This document shows positions 43,974 through 53,142 of a stretch of 64,000 bases of DNA, piece by piece. Position 1 is the stretch's first letter. The number at the start of each line of letters is the position of its first letter. Source of the DNA: Bacteroidales bacterium (GTDB lineage Bacteria > Bacteroidota > Bacteroidia > Bacteroidales > WCHB1-69); NCBI GenBank assembly GCA_016290295.1, contig JAEETJ010000005.1, positions 62,001 to 126,000 of the forward strand, written 5' to 3'. A program made the translations under genes and the position numbers. A model generated the notes under the pieces. That model worked only from the letters and a program-made list of their open reading frames with translations, had not been told where the DNA came from and searched no databases.

Positions 43974-45443
43974 ATGAGCAACAGCAAATACGACACCATC
44001 ATCATTGGCACAGGCTTGGGAGGCCTGGTTTGCGGCTATATGCTGGCCAAAGAAGGTCGTAAAGTGCTGTTGTTAGAGAAAAACGCCCAGATTGGGGGCT
44101 GCCTGCAGACCTTCCGCCGCTTCGGTGTGAAATTCGACACGGGCATGCACTATGTGGGAGGCTTGGACGAAGGTCAGATCCTGTACCAGTTCTTCGACCA
44201 ACTGAATCTGCTGAAAGACGTGCGTCTCAGCCGCTTGGACAAGGAGGGTTTTGATCACTTCTCCATTGCGGGAAAAGAATACCTTTTCGCTGCCGGCTAT
44301 GAGGGCTTTGTCGAAACCCTGAGCCAACAATTCCCAAGCTGTAAGCAAGACCTGCAGACCTATGTTCGCCGTATCCGAGAGATTGCCGAATCATCACCGC
44401 TGTACAACCTTGACAAAGCGGGAGACAGCAGCTATCTTGAATCACACTATCTGCATAGCAGCGTGAATGAATTGCTATCATCCATTACAGATAACAAACT
44501 ATTACAGAATATTTTAGCTGGAAACTTACCGCTGTATGCAGGCGTAAAAGACAAAACACCAGCATACGTCTATGCCTTGATTAGCAACAGCTATATCCAA
44601 AGTGCATGGCGCATTGTCGGGGGCAGCGACAGCATTGCTCAATCGCTGGCCAACTCCATCCGCTCTTTCGGTGGAGAAATCCGAACTGGCAGTGAGGTAA
44701 GCAAAATACTGTGTGACAGCAACAAAGCCACCTCAGTACATCTGACAGACGGCGAAATCATCGAGGCTTATCATTTTATCAGCGACATTCACCCGCAAAA
44801 AGTTATCCAACTCATTGACAGCAAATTAATCAGACCGGTCTATCGGGAACGGGTGCAGCAGATGGAAAATACCGTGGGCAACTTCACGCTTTATCTGAAA
44901 TTCAAGGAGAACAGAGTACCCTACCTCAATTACAACTACTATTACTACGCAGGAGAGGATGTTTGGGCATCCTATCACAGCCAACATGCTGAGCCACAAA
45001 GTTTTCTGTATATGCATCAATGTACGGAAGACGGACAGCAATATGCCCAAAGTGCGGAAATCATGGTTCCCATGGATTATCAAGAAGTAGCGAAATGGTC
45101 AGGAACGAGCACTGGGCAGAGAGGTTCAGAATATCAGGAATTCAAGCAAAAAAAGGCAGAACAAGTCCTGCACCTTTTAGAGCAATCATTCCCTGGCATA
45201 AACAGTTGCATTGAAAACTATGAAAGCTCCACTCCCCTCACCTACCGCGACTATACCGCTACTACCAACGGCTCTACCTACGGCATTTTGCATGACAAAA
45301 ACGCGATGGAACAAACTCAGATTTCGCAACGCACCAAGATACCGAATTTGATATTGACGGGACAAAATATTCACTGGCACGGGATGTTAGGGGTAACGGT
45401 AAGTGCGATGCTGGCGAGCAGAGAGTTGACAGTTGACAATTGA
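43974..45443 (+). CDS. NAD(P)/FAD-dependent oxidoreductase, phytoene desaturase (CrtI)-like
   Basis: YDTIIIGTGLGGLVCGYMLAKEGRKVLLLEKNAQIGGCLQTF; C-terminal NLILTGQNIHWHGMLGVTVSAMLASREL. ATG at 43974 preferred. Confidence 0.85.
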   Translation: MSNSKYDTIIIGTGLGGLVCGYMLAKEGRKVLLLEKNAQIGGCLQTFRRFGVKFDTGMHYVGGLDEGQILYQFFDQLNLLKDVRLSRLDKEGFDHFSIAGKEYLFAAGYEGFVETLSQQFPSCKQDLQTYVRRIREIAESSPLYNLDKAGDSSYLESHYLHSSVNELLSSITDNKLLQNILAGNLPLYAGVKDKTPAYVYALISNSYIQSAWRIVGGSDSIAQSLANSIRSFGGEIRTGSEVSKILCDSNKATSVHLTDGEIIEAYHFISDIHPQKVIQLIDSKLIRPVYRERVQQMENTVGNFTLYLKFKENRVPYLNYNYYYYAGEDVWASYHSQHAEPQSFLYMHQCTEDGQQYAQSAEIMVPMDYQEVAKWSGTSTGQRGSEYQEFKQKKAEQVLHLLEQSFPGINSCIENYESSTPLTYRDYTATTNGSTYGILHDKNAMEQTQISQRTKIPNLILTGQNIHWHGMLGVTVSAMLASRELTVDN

Positions 45444-45590
45444 CAATTGACAATTAATAATTAATAGTTACGAATTCAAAATTCAAAATTCAGAAACTCC
45501 AATCACTAATCACTAACCACTAATCACTAACCATTAATCACTAACCACTAACCACTAACCACTAAATAAAGAATAATCAATTCAACAACT
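45423..45590. repeat. Degenerate 7-bp tandem repeat tracts
   Basis: GTTGACAGTTGACAATTGACAATTGACAATTAATAATTAATAG; ATTCAAAATTCAAAATTCAG; ten-unit CTAATCACTAACCACTAATCACTAACCATTAATCACTAACCACTAACCACTAACCACTAA. Confidence 0.92.
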
Positions 45591-45592
45591 AT

Positions 45593-46882
45593 ATGAAACT
45601 TAAGTTAATTTACCCAAAATGGAAGAAGTTGCCGGGGCAGACCACATTCAATCTGCCGCCTCATGGACCAGTGGTTTTCGCGGCCACACTGCCGGAATAT
45701 GTTGATGTTTCCTTCACTGATGAGAATGTTGAGGAAATTGACTGGGACGAGGAGTGCGATGTGGTGGCCATCTCGATGATGCTGACCACGCAAGTGAAAC
45801 GAGGCTGGGCCATTGCCGACAAATACCGTGCCAAAGGCATTCCCGTGATGTTCGGTGGTATTTCCACCATGCTTCATGCGGAAGAGACGCTGCAACATGC
45901 CGACAGCATATTCTTAGGCGAGTCGGAAGGACGTCAGGAGCAGGTTTTCCAAGACTTACAGGATGGTAAACTCAAAAAGGTTTATAACTATATGGGTAAG
46001 CAACCCCCCATTGAGTTGGTAGGTCCCGCCCGCCGTGACCTGTACAAGCGTGAGCTATACAACCACAAGGGTGTGCAGATGGTGGACCTGTACCACGCTT
46101 CCCGTGGTTGCCGTTTCAGCTGTTATCCCTGTGCCGTTTCCTACCTCGGCGGCCGCTGTTTCCGTCCCCGTCCCATCGACAAGGCTATTGCAGACTTGGA
46201 AAGCATTGACAACAACCGTCTGTTCATCGTCGATAACTCATTGGCACAGAATAAACAGTGGGAAATGGATTTGTTCCGCGAAATGATACCGCTGAAGAAA
46301 AAATGGATCAGCCATACCATTGAAGACGACCCCGAAGTATTGGATTTGGCCGCACAAGCAGGTGCTTGGTACGTGTATCAGGCCGTTTACGACACCTCCG
46401 ACTATATCAAAGAGCGTGTGAAACGCTATCACGACTATGGCATCGGCGTGGAAGGCACCATCCTCTTCGGCCTTGATAATCAAACTGAAGATGATATCCT
46501 TCGACTGATAGACTTCCTGCTGAAGATAGACTTGGATTTGGCAGAGTTTACCATCTTAGCCCCATTCCCACACACCAAAGCCTACGACGACCTCATGCGA
46601 CAGGGACGAATCTTTGACCATGATTGGGATCATTACAACGCTGGTCAGGTAGTATATCAGCCCAAGCACATGAGTCCTGAAAGACTGCAAGAGCTCTATG
46701 AATATGCATGGAAGGCCTTCTATCAGGATGAAACACAAGAGGAAAAGATGTTCAAACTCTTTACCCAAGTAATGCTGCGTGAAATGGAAGACGGCACCTA
46801 CCGTCCCCGCAACCGCAAACTCGCCAACAAGACCTTCGGCAAAGAGGTGGACAGAAGCAAGAGCCACTTTAATGAGTTCTAA
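45593..46882 (+). CDS. B12-binding-domain radical SAM protein
   Basis: N-terminal Rossmann-like B12-binding region (VVAISMMLTTQVKRGWAIADKYRAKGIPVMFGGI); radical SAM Cys motif RGCRFSCYPC (Cx3Cx2C). Confidence 0.85.
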   Translation: MKLKLIYPKWKKLPGQTTFNLPPHGPVVFAATLPEYVDVSFTDENVEEIDWDEECDVVAISMMLTTQVKRGWAIADKYRAKGIPVMFGGISTMLHAEETLQHADSIFLGESEGRQEQVFQDLQDGKLKKVYNYMGKQPPIELVGPARRDLYKRELYNHKGVQMVDLYHASRGCRFSCYPCAVSYLGGRCFRPRPIDKAIADLESIDNNRLFIVDNSLAQNKQWEMDLFREMIPLKKKWISHTIEDDPEVLDLAAQAGAWYVYQAVYDTSDYIKERVKRYHDYGIGVEGTILFGLDNQTEDDILRLIDFLLKIDLDLAEFTILAPFPHTKAYDDLMRQGRIFDHDWDHYNAGQVVYQPKHMSPERLQELYEYAWKAFYQDETQEEKMFKLFTQVMLREMEDGTYRPRNRKLANKTFGKEVDRSKSHFNEF

Positions 46883-47049
46883 GCAGTTGACAGTTGACAG
46901 TTGACAATTGACAATTGACAATTAACAATTAATAATTAATAGTTACGAATTCAAAATTCAAAAACCATAAACTCAAAACTCTAAACATTAACCTTCTAAC
47001 CTAAAATAATTGGCACATTAGCACATTAACTAATTAGCACATTAACAAC

Positions 47050-47406
47050 ATGAGAGTTCCCGAAAGATATTACGATGAGATCTTCAACTTCGCTGGACAG
47101 TGGGATATGCCCAGTGCCTGCGGTTTGAAAATCATCAACAAAAATGACAAAACATACGTCATTGTCACAGAATTATATCAGGATAATCCTGGCACCTCCG
47201 TCACCTACGCCGCCGAATCCCTGTTTCATCAAGTATGCGAGGCCAAGGGGCTGAAAGGCGACATCGTTTATATAGAATGCAATCCCGATACCAACTCCAA
47301 GCTTTCATTCTATGACGAGGAATATTTTGAAGTGACCTTCGAAGAAGGTAATCCACCGAAATATCGTCAATTAGACTCTATGGAAATACAAAGCATCTTA
47401 AACTGA
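47050..47406 (+). CDS. Hypothetical protein
   Basis: 118-aa ORF, no recognised motif. Confidence 0.55.
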   Translation: MRVPERYYDEIFNFAGQWDMPSACGLKIINKNDKTYVIVTELYQDNPGTSVTYAAESLFHQVCEAKGLKGDIVYIECNPDTNSKLSFYDEEYFEVTFEEGNPPKYRQLDSMEIQSILN

Positions 47407-47452
47407 AAAAAAACTTATAATCCATCAAATATCAATCTTTAAAAGAATTATC

Positions 47453-48016
47453 ATGAAAAAATTATTATTAGTGGTATTGACCATCGGCTTGGCCGTTGCA
47501 GTACAAGCGCAAAAAGTGACAGGTGACATTTCCTGTCTCAAAGGACAAAGTCAAATCAACATTACATTTGATTACCAAGGAGTTACCTACGACGGTGACA
47601 GTGAGAGCAAATACCTGAAAAATGAGAATCTTGCCAAAGATTCCGAATGGAGAACTGCTTGGACCTCCACCTATCGCACCGAAAAATGGGAACCCAGACT
47701 CACAGAAGATATCAACAAAGAAATCGCAAAGAAAAAAATGGAGTGTGGTGATTTTCCAGAAGCCACCTACACCATCATTGTAAAGCTGGTGGACATTGAT
47801 CCAGGCTCTTTTGCAGGTCCCATGTCTGTACCGGCAAAAATCACCGCCAATGCTTCCATTGTCAACACTGAAACCAACGAAGTGATGGCTACTATTGAGT
47901 TAAAGAAAATCGCTTACAATCCCTATTTCACAGCTCCAAGACCTGAATTAAGAGTTGCTGAAGCTTTCAGTTGCGTAGGAGAACTCATCGGTAAAAAACT
48001 TAGTAAAATCAAATAA
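47453..48016 (+). CDS. Hypothetical secreted protein
   Basis: Signal peptide MKKLLLVVLTIGLAVAVQAQ. Confidence 0.6.
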   Translation: MKKLLLVVLTIGLAVAVQAQKVTGDISCLKGQSQINITFDYQGVTYDGDSESKYLKNENLAKDSEWRTAWTSTYRTEKWEPRLTEDINKEIAKKKMECGDFPEATYTIIVKLVDIDPGSFAGPMSVPAKITANASIVNTETNEVMATIELKKIAYNPYFTAPRPELRVAEAFSCVGELIGKKLSKIK

Positions 48017-48873
48017 TGAGAAGACTATTTTTAATTCTCGTATGTATCATACTGGCTTTGGCGGTGGAGGCACAGCCAAAGCCCATCAAATTATGGGCGG
48101 ATGTACAAGGCATGAAAAGTATGCCCAGCAAACTCTACATATATCCAGCCCCAAAGGAAAATAACACAGGCATCGCTGTAGTGGTCTGTCCCGGAGGAAG
48201 TTACAGTCATACCATGGGCATCGCCACCGAAGGCTTTGAGGTTGCCGAATGGCTCAACAGTCAGGGCATCAGTGCCTTTGTGCTCAAATACAGAGTTGGC
48301 TCCCAACTGTACCACCACCCCTCCATGATTCAAGATGCGCAATATGCCATGCATTATGTGAAGCAGCATGCAGCTGAATACGGCATCAATCCCGACAAAG
48401 TGGGTGCCATGGGTTTCTCCGCCGGCGGGCATTTGGTGACCATGATGGGTGCTTTCCACAAGGACAACTACATCCAGGATTTAGGCGTGGCCGACAACAT
48501 TTCGCTCAAGCCCGCTTTTGTAGTACCCGTTTACCCAGTGGTATCCATGCAGGACAGCATAGCCCACAAACGCTCACGTCGCAACCTGCTGACACGCCAC
48601 TACAACAAAGGCCAGCAAGACCATTTTTCCATGGAGCTGAGTATCCCCAAAGACATGCCGCCAGTATTCTTGGTCACCGCTGTTGACGACCCTGTGGTCA
48701 TGTATCAAAACAGTGTGGTTTTGGACAAGGCCCTAACGAAAGCAGGCATCAAACACAAGTTTAAGCTCTATAAAACCGGCGGTCACGGATACGGCCTCAG
48801 CGAAACCATCGCCCCCGAAGCGGGACAGTGGAAGCATGAGTTTATCAAGTGGCTCAAAACAGTTATCAATTAA
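48016..48873 (+). CDS. Alpha/beta hydrolase (esterase), secreted
   Basis: Signal peptide; VVCPGGSYSH oxyanion motif, GAMGFSAGGHLVTM nucleophile elbow, GGHGYGLS His; TAATG overlap with preceding gene. Confidence 0.85.
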   Translation: MRRLFLILVCIILALAVEAQPKPIKLWADVQGMKSMPSKLYIYPAPKENNTGIAVVVCPGGSYSHTMGIATEGFEVAEWLNSQGISAFVLKYRVGSQLYHHPSMIQDAQYAMHYVKQHAAEYGINPDKVGAMGFSAGGHLVTMMGAFHKDNYIQDLGVADNISLKPAFVVPVYPVVSMQDSIAHKRSRRNLLTRHYNKGQQDHFSMELSIPKDMPPVFLVTAVDDPVVMYQNSVVLDKALTKAGIKHKFKLYKTGGHGYGLSETIAPEAGQWKHEFIKWLKTVIN

Positions 48874-48988
48874 CAGTTTACAATTAATAATTAATAGTTG
48901 ATAATCATTAATTGCGACGAACAATCCTTCGGGCTTCCCTTCTAAAGAAGGAAAATTCAAAGTTCAAAATTCAAAGTTCAAAAAAGAT

Positions 48989-50287
48989 ATGATTTCAGAG
49001 ATTGAATTTCAGCCGAAAGAGGTGATCAAAGCTTTTCAGGAAGAGAAAATGCAGCAGATGCTACAGTATTTGCAGCAGCATTCGCCTTACTACCAAAGGC
49101 TTTTTACGGAAAATCACATCAATATCGCTTCTATCAAAAAAATAGAAGACCTGCAACATATCCCTTTTACAGAAAAGAAGGACTTGCAGCTGCACAATAT
49201 GGATTTTCTATGCGTGCCTAAGGAAAAAATCATCGACTACATCACCACCTCTGGAACGTTAGGAGACCCTGTGACCTTTGCCTGCACTGATGCAGACTTA
49301 GAGCGTCTGGCTTACAACGAAGCCATTTCTTTTGCCTGCGCAGGACTGAAGCCCGGCAATGTTCTGCAGTTGATGACCACCATGGACAAGCGCTTTATGG
49401 CAGGCTTGGCTTATTTCTTAGGATTGAGAAAATTAGGAGCAGGTGTCATCCGTGTCGGCAACGGTATTCCCGAACTGCAATGGGATACTATCCAGCGCAT
49501 ACAGCCCGACACCGTAATGTGTATCCCTTCCTTCATTCTTAAGTTGATAGAATATGCTGAAAATCATAATATTGACTACAAAAACTCCAGCATCAAACGC
49601 ATTATCGGCATTGGCGAGGGCTTACGCGACCAGAACTTCAAGCTGAACGCATTGGGACAGCAAATCAAAGAGAAATGGGATGTGGAGTTGTATGCCACCT
49701 ACTCTTCCACCGAGATGAGCACCACCTTCCCCGAATGCCAGTATTCATGCGGTGGACATCATCATCCGGAACTGATTATCGTAGAGATTATTGGCGAGGA
49801 CGACAAGCCTGTTCCTGAAGGAGAAGTCGGCGAAGTAGTCATCACCACCTTGGGCGTGGAAGGCATGCCTTTGCTGCGTTTCCGCACGGGTGACATGGCC
49901 AGCATCCATACTGAGCCCTGCCGCTGTGGTCGCCATTCTTTCCGTATCAGCCCGATTGTAGGTCGCAAAAACCACATGATCAAATACAAGGGCACAACCC
50001 TCTACCCACCAGCTATTTCTGACGTGCTCAACAATACTGGCTATGTTGAGAACTATTACATCACGCTCAATACCAACCCTGCCACTGAAACCGATGAAGT
50101 CATTATTACAGTGGGAGTAAAAGAGGGTATTGATTTTGATGTCATCAAGGATTTGAAAGACCGTTTCCGTGCCAAGATACGCGTGGCACCAGACATCATT
50201 GTTGACGCAGCCGAGAATGTCCGCAAGAAAAACTTCCCCGCCATGAGCCGGAAGCCCATTACGTTTTTTGATAACCGAAAGAAATAG
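48989..50287 (+). CDS. Phenylacetate-CoA ligase-like adenylating enzyme
   Basis: YITTSGTLGDPVTFACTDADLERL; YATYSSTEMSTTFPEC; RFRTGDMASIHTEPCRCGRHSFRISPIVGRKNHMIKYKGTTLYPPAI. Confidence 0.88.
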   Translation: MISEIEFQPKEVIKAFQEEKMQQMLQYLQQHSPYYQRLFTENHINIASIKKIEDLQHIPFTEKKDLQLHNMDFLCVPKEKIIDYITTSGTLGDPVTFACTDADLERLAYNEAISFACAGLKPGNVLQLMTTMDKRFMAGLAYFLGLRKLGAGVIRVGNGIPELQWDTIQRIQPDTVMCIPSFILKLIEYAENHNIDYKNSSIKRIIGIGEGLRDQNFKLNALGQQIKEKWDVELYATYSSTEMSTTFPECQYSCGGHHHPELIIVEIIGEDDKPVPEGEVGEVVITTLGVEGMPLLRFRTGDMASIHTEPCRCGRHSFRISPIVGRKNHMIKYKGTTLYPPAISDVLNNTGYVENYYITLNTNPATETDEVIITVGVKEGIDFDVIKDLKDRFRAKIRVAPDIIVDAAENVRKKNFPAMSRKPITFFDNRKK

Positions 50288-50506
50288 GCAGAAGGTGGGA
50301 GTTAATAGTTAATAGTTAATAGTTGATAATTGATAATTGATAGTTTCTACCTTGGTCTTCGGTTACTTCTTCTAAGAGAAGGAGAATTTAAAGTTAAACT
50401 TTGAATTATGAATTAATAATACGTATTTCCTATCCCCTAATCACTTCTACCTTCTACCTCCTACCTCCCAACTAATTACTGAGCACCAACCCCTAACCAC
50501 TAAAAA

Positions 50507-51652
50507 ATGGAGCAATTCGAATTCACCAGACCCTATAACGACAGCGAAATTCCTGCTGCGGTAGCTCGAGTGGCCGGAAATCCGTTCTTCGATAATATTG
50601 TCCACTACCTTTTCCCAAATCAAAACACGGAAGAGATACGGCAACAATTTCTGAAAGTGACGACCATCAAGGATTTCCAGCAGCAATATATGTTGCATGC
50701 CATCAACAGCATCCTGAGACAGACCAGTACAGGTTTGGAAAGTTCCGGGTTTGAGCAATTGGACAAGGAGCACAATTACATGTTTATTGCCAACCACCGA
50801 GATATACTTCTGGACGCTGCCATCCTTCAGATTTTGTTGGATAAAAACGGTCTGGATACCAGCGAAATAACCTTTGGCAGCAATCTGATGCAAGGAGGGC
50901 TGGTCATTGATATCGGCAAGATGAACAAGATGTTCCGCATAGTACGTGGCGGTTCCGTCCACGATTTCTACAAGAACTCCCTGGAGGTTTCGTCATACAT
51001 GCGTTATGCTTTGTTAGAGAAAAAGCAGTCGGTATGGATTGCCCAGCGCAACGGGCGCACTAAAAACGGTGACGACCATACTGAAATCGCCGTCTTGAAA
51101 ATGTTTTCCATCAGCAGTTCCAAACCTTTTATCGAGAACATGGGCGAACTGAACATCACACCCATAGTTATTTCCTACGAGTATGAGCCTTGTGACTTCC
51201 TCAAAACACAAGAGTTGTATATTTCTCAGTATCAGAGATACATAAAAGAGCCTGGGGAAGACCTCAACAGCATCATGAAAGGCATCAAGCAGCAAAAAGG
51301 AGGTATCAGCGTAAGTGTGGCACCCACTATCAGCATGGAGGAGCTGCAATATTGTGACAAATTCGAGAAAAACGAAAAATTCACCCAATTAGCCAAGCTG
51401 ATTGACCAAAGGGTTTATTCACACTACAAACTTTGGAAAACCAACTACATTGCCTTTGACATGGTGGAAGGCGGTGAAAAATATGCTCATAAATACACTC
51501 CTGAAGAGAAAAAAGCCTTTGAGGAATACATGAACAAAGGACTTAGGTCGCTGGTAGGCGAAGCGGATGAACTGAGGAATATCTTCTTGAATATTTATGC
51601 GAATCCGGTGAGAAACAGTTTACAGTTAACAATTAACAATTATAAATTATAA
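50507..51652 (+). CDS. Glycerol-3-phosphate-type acyltransferase family protein
   Basis: FIANHRDILLDAAILQILL (NHxxxxD) acyltransferase motif; C-terminal tail NSLQLTINNYKL encoded by a repeat tract. Confidence 0.75.
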   Translation: MEQFEFTRPYNDSEIPAAVARVAGNPFFDNIVHYLFPNQNTEEIRQQFLKVTTIKDFQQQYMLHAINSILRQTSTGLESSGFEQLDKEHNYMFIANHRDILLDAAILQILLDKNGLDTSEITFGSNLMQGGLVIDIGKMNKMFRIVRGGSVHDFYKNSLEVSSYMRYALLEKKQSVWIAQRNGRTKNGDDHTEIAVLKMFSISSSKPFIENMGELNITPIVISYEYEPCDFLKTQELYISQYQRYIKEPGEDLNSIMKGIKQQKGGISVSVAPTISMEELQYCDKFEKNEKFTQLAKLIDQRVYSHYKLWKTNYIAFDMVEGGEKYAHKYTPEEKKAFEEYMNKGLRSLVGEADELRNIFLNIYANPVRNSLQLTINNYKL

Positions 51653-51670
51653 ATTATCAATTATTAATTG

Positions 51671-52579
51671 TTATGAGAGTTCCAACATTCTGAGAATCGG
51701 TCTTTTAGCCTTTTCTATGGTTTCCTCATCCAATAGCAGTTCCGGGGTTTCATCTTTGAGAGCCTGGTAGATATTTTCCAGATTGTTCATTTTCATGCTT
51801 CTGCATATACATGCTTCCTGATTATCAGCCGAATAGAAAATCTTATCAGGATTCTGTTTTTTCATTTCATGGAGGATACCATTTTCGGTAATCACCACAA
51901 ACTCCTTATTTTCCGAAGCGGCCACATGCTTAAGCATGGCGGCAGTAGAGCCTACAAAATCAGCCAGTTCTAATACTTCCCTTTCACATTCAGGATGGGC
52001 GATAAGCTCAGCCTGCGGATATTGTTGTTTGAGTTTGTTCACCATAGAAGCGGACCAGCGGGCATGGACGCAGCAGTCGCCATCCCACAGCACCATCTGG
52101 CGACCTGTTTGTTGGTTGATGTAATCTCCCAGATTTCTGTCCGGCACAAACACGATCTTTTCATCTTCGGGCAAGGAATTGACAATTTTCAGCGCATTAC
52201 CGGAAGTTACGATAATGTCGCTCATCGTCTTCACCGCAGCCGTGCAATTGATATAGGCCAGGATCTTATGATCGGGATAATCCTTCATAAACGCTGCCAA
52301 TTCCTCCGCATCGCAGCCATCAGCCAAGGAGCAGCCGGCAGACATATCAGGAATCAGCACTTTCTTGCCTGGGTTCAAGATTTTGGCGGTTTCGGCCATA
52401 AAATGCACACCGGCAAACAAGATAATGTCGGCGTCGGTCTGGGCAGCCTTTTGTGATAGACCCAAGCTGTCGCCTACAAAATCGGCCACCTCTTGAACTT
52501 CAGGTAATGTGTAATAATGTGCCAGAATAATCGCATTCTTTTCTTTTTTTAGGGTTAAAACATCTTCTTTAGTGACCAT
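51671..52579 (-). CDS. nadA: Quinolinate synthase
   Basis: AIILAHYYTLPEVQEVADFVGDSLGLSQKA; HPECEREVLELADFVGSTAAML. Confidence 0.95.
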   Translation of the reverse strand: MVTKEDVLTLKKEKNAIILAHYYTLPEVQEVADFVGDSLGLSQKAAQTDADIILFAGVHFMAETAKILNPGKKVLIPDMSAGCSLADGCDAEELAAFMKDYPDHKILAYINCTAAVKTMSDIIVTSGNALKIVNSLPEDEKIVFVPDRNLGDYINQQTGRQMVLWDGDCCVHARWSASMVNKLKQQYPQAELIAHPECEREVLELADFVGSTAAMLKHVAASENKEFVVITENGILHEMKKQNPDKIFYSADNQEACICRSMKMNNLENIYQALKDETPELLLDEETIEKAKRPILRMLELS

Positions 52580-52812
52580 GGTGTAAAGGTTTCAGGTTAC
52601 AGGTTACAGGTTGCAGGTAACAGGTAGTAGGTAGTAGATGGTGGAGTCTCAGGCTACGCTTTCGAGGGGAGTGATGCTTCGCATCAAGGGGGAGTCTCAC
52701 TTCGTTCGAGGGGAGTTTAATTATTCTCAGTTCTTAATTCTTAGTTCTTAATTTCATTGGCACATTAGCACATTGTCTCATTAGCACATTAACTAATTAA
52801 CTAATTTGCTAA

Positions 52813-53013
52813 TTAATAATACCCGTCTTCTTCGGGGGCGCAGAGCCAGATGATAAGATAAATCAGACCGCCGCCACCGACAATAAGTAAGAGACAGAGA
52901 AAGATAATCCTCACCACGGTAGAATCAACATTCAGGTATTTGGCGAGACCGCCACAAACACCGGCAATCATACAGTCGGTACGGCTTCTGGTTAATTTTT
53001 TGTATTCAGGCAT
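52813..53013 (-). CDS. PspC domain protein
   Basis: MPEYKKLTRSRTDCMIAGVCGGLAKYLNVDSTVVRIIFLCLLL. Confidence 0.9.
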   Translation of the reverse strand: MPEYKKLTRSRTDCMIAGVCGGLAKYLNVDSTVVRIIFLCLLLIVGGGGLIYLIIWLCAPEEDGYY

Positions 53014-53142
53014 GGTTCTAAAATTTATTTCGAGTGCAAAGATAGTGTTTTTTGTTGAAACCCTCATTATTTTTTCCTTTTTACGAAAAAGATTTTTTAC
53101 TAACTTTGCAGAATATTATTCAGAAACTTAAAACGCAAAAAT

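Noticed and set aside
45495-45570. Possible CRISPR array (CTAACCACTAATCACTAA...)
   Set aside because: Unit is about 7 bp with no spacers; no cas genes in the window.
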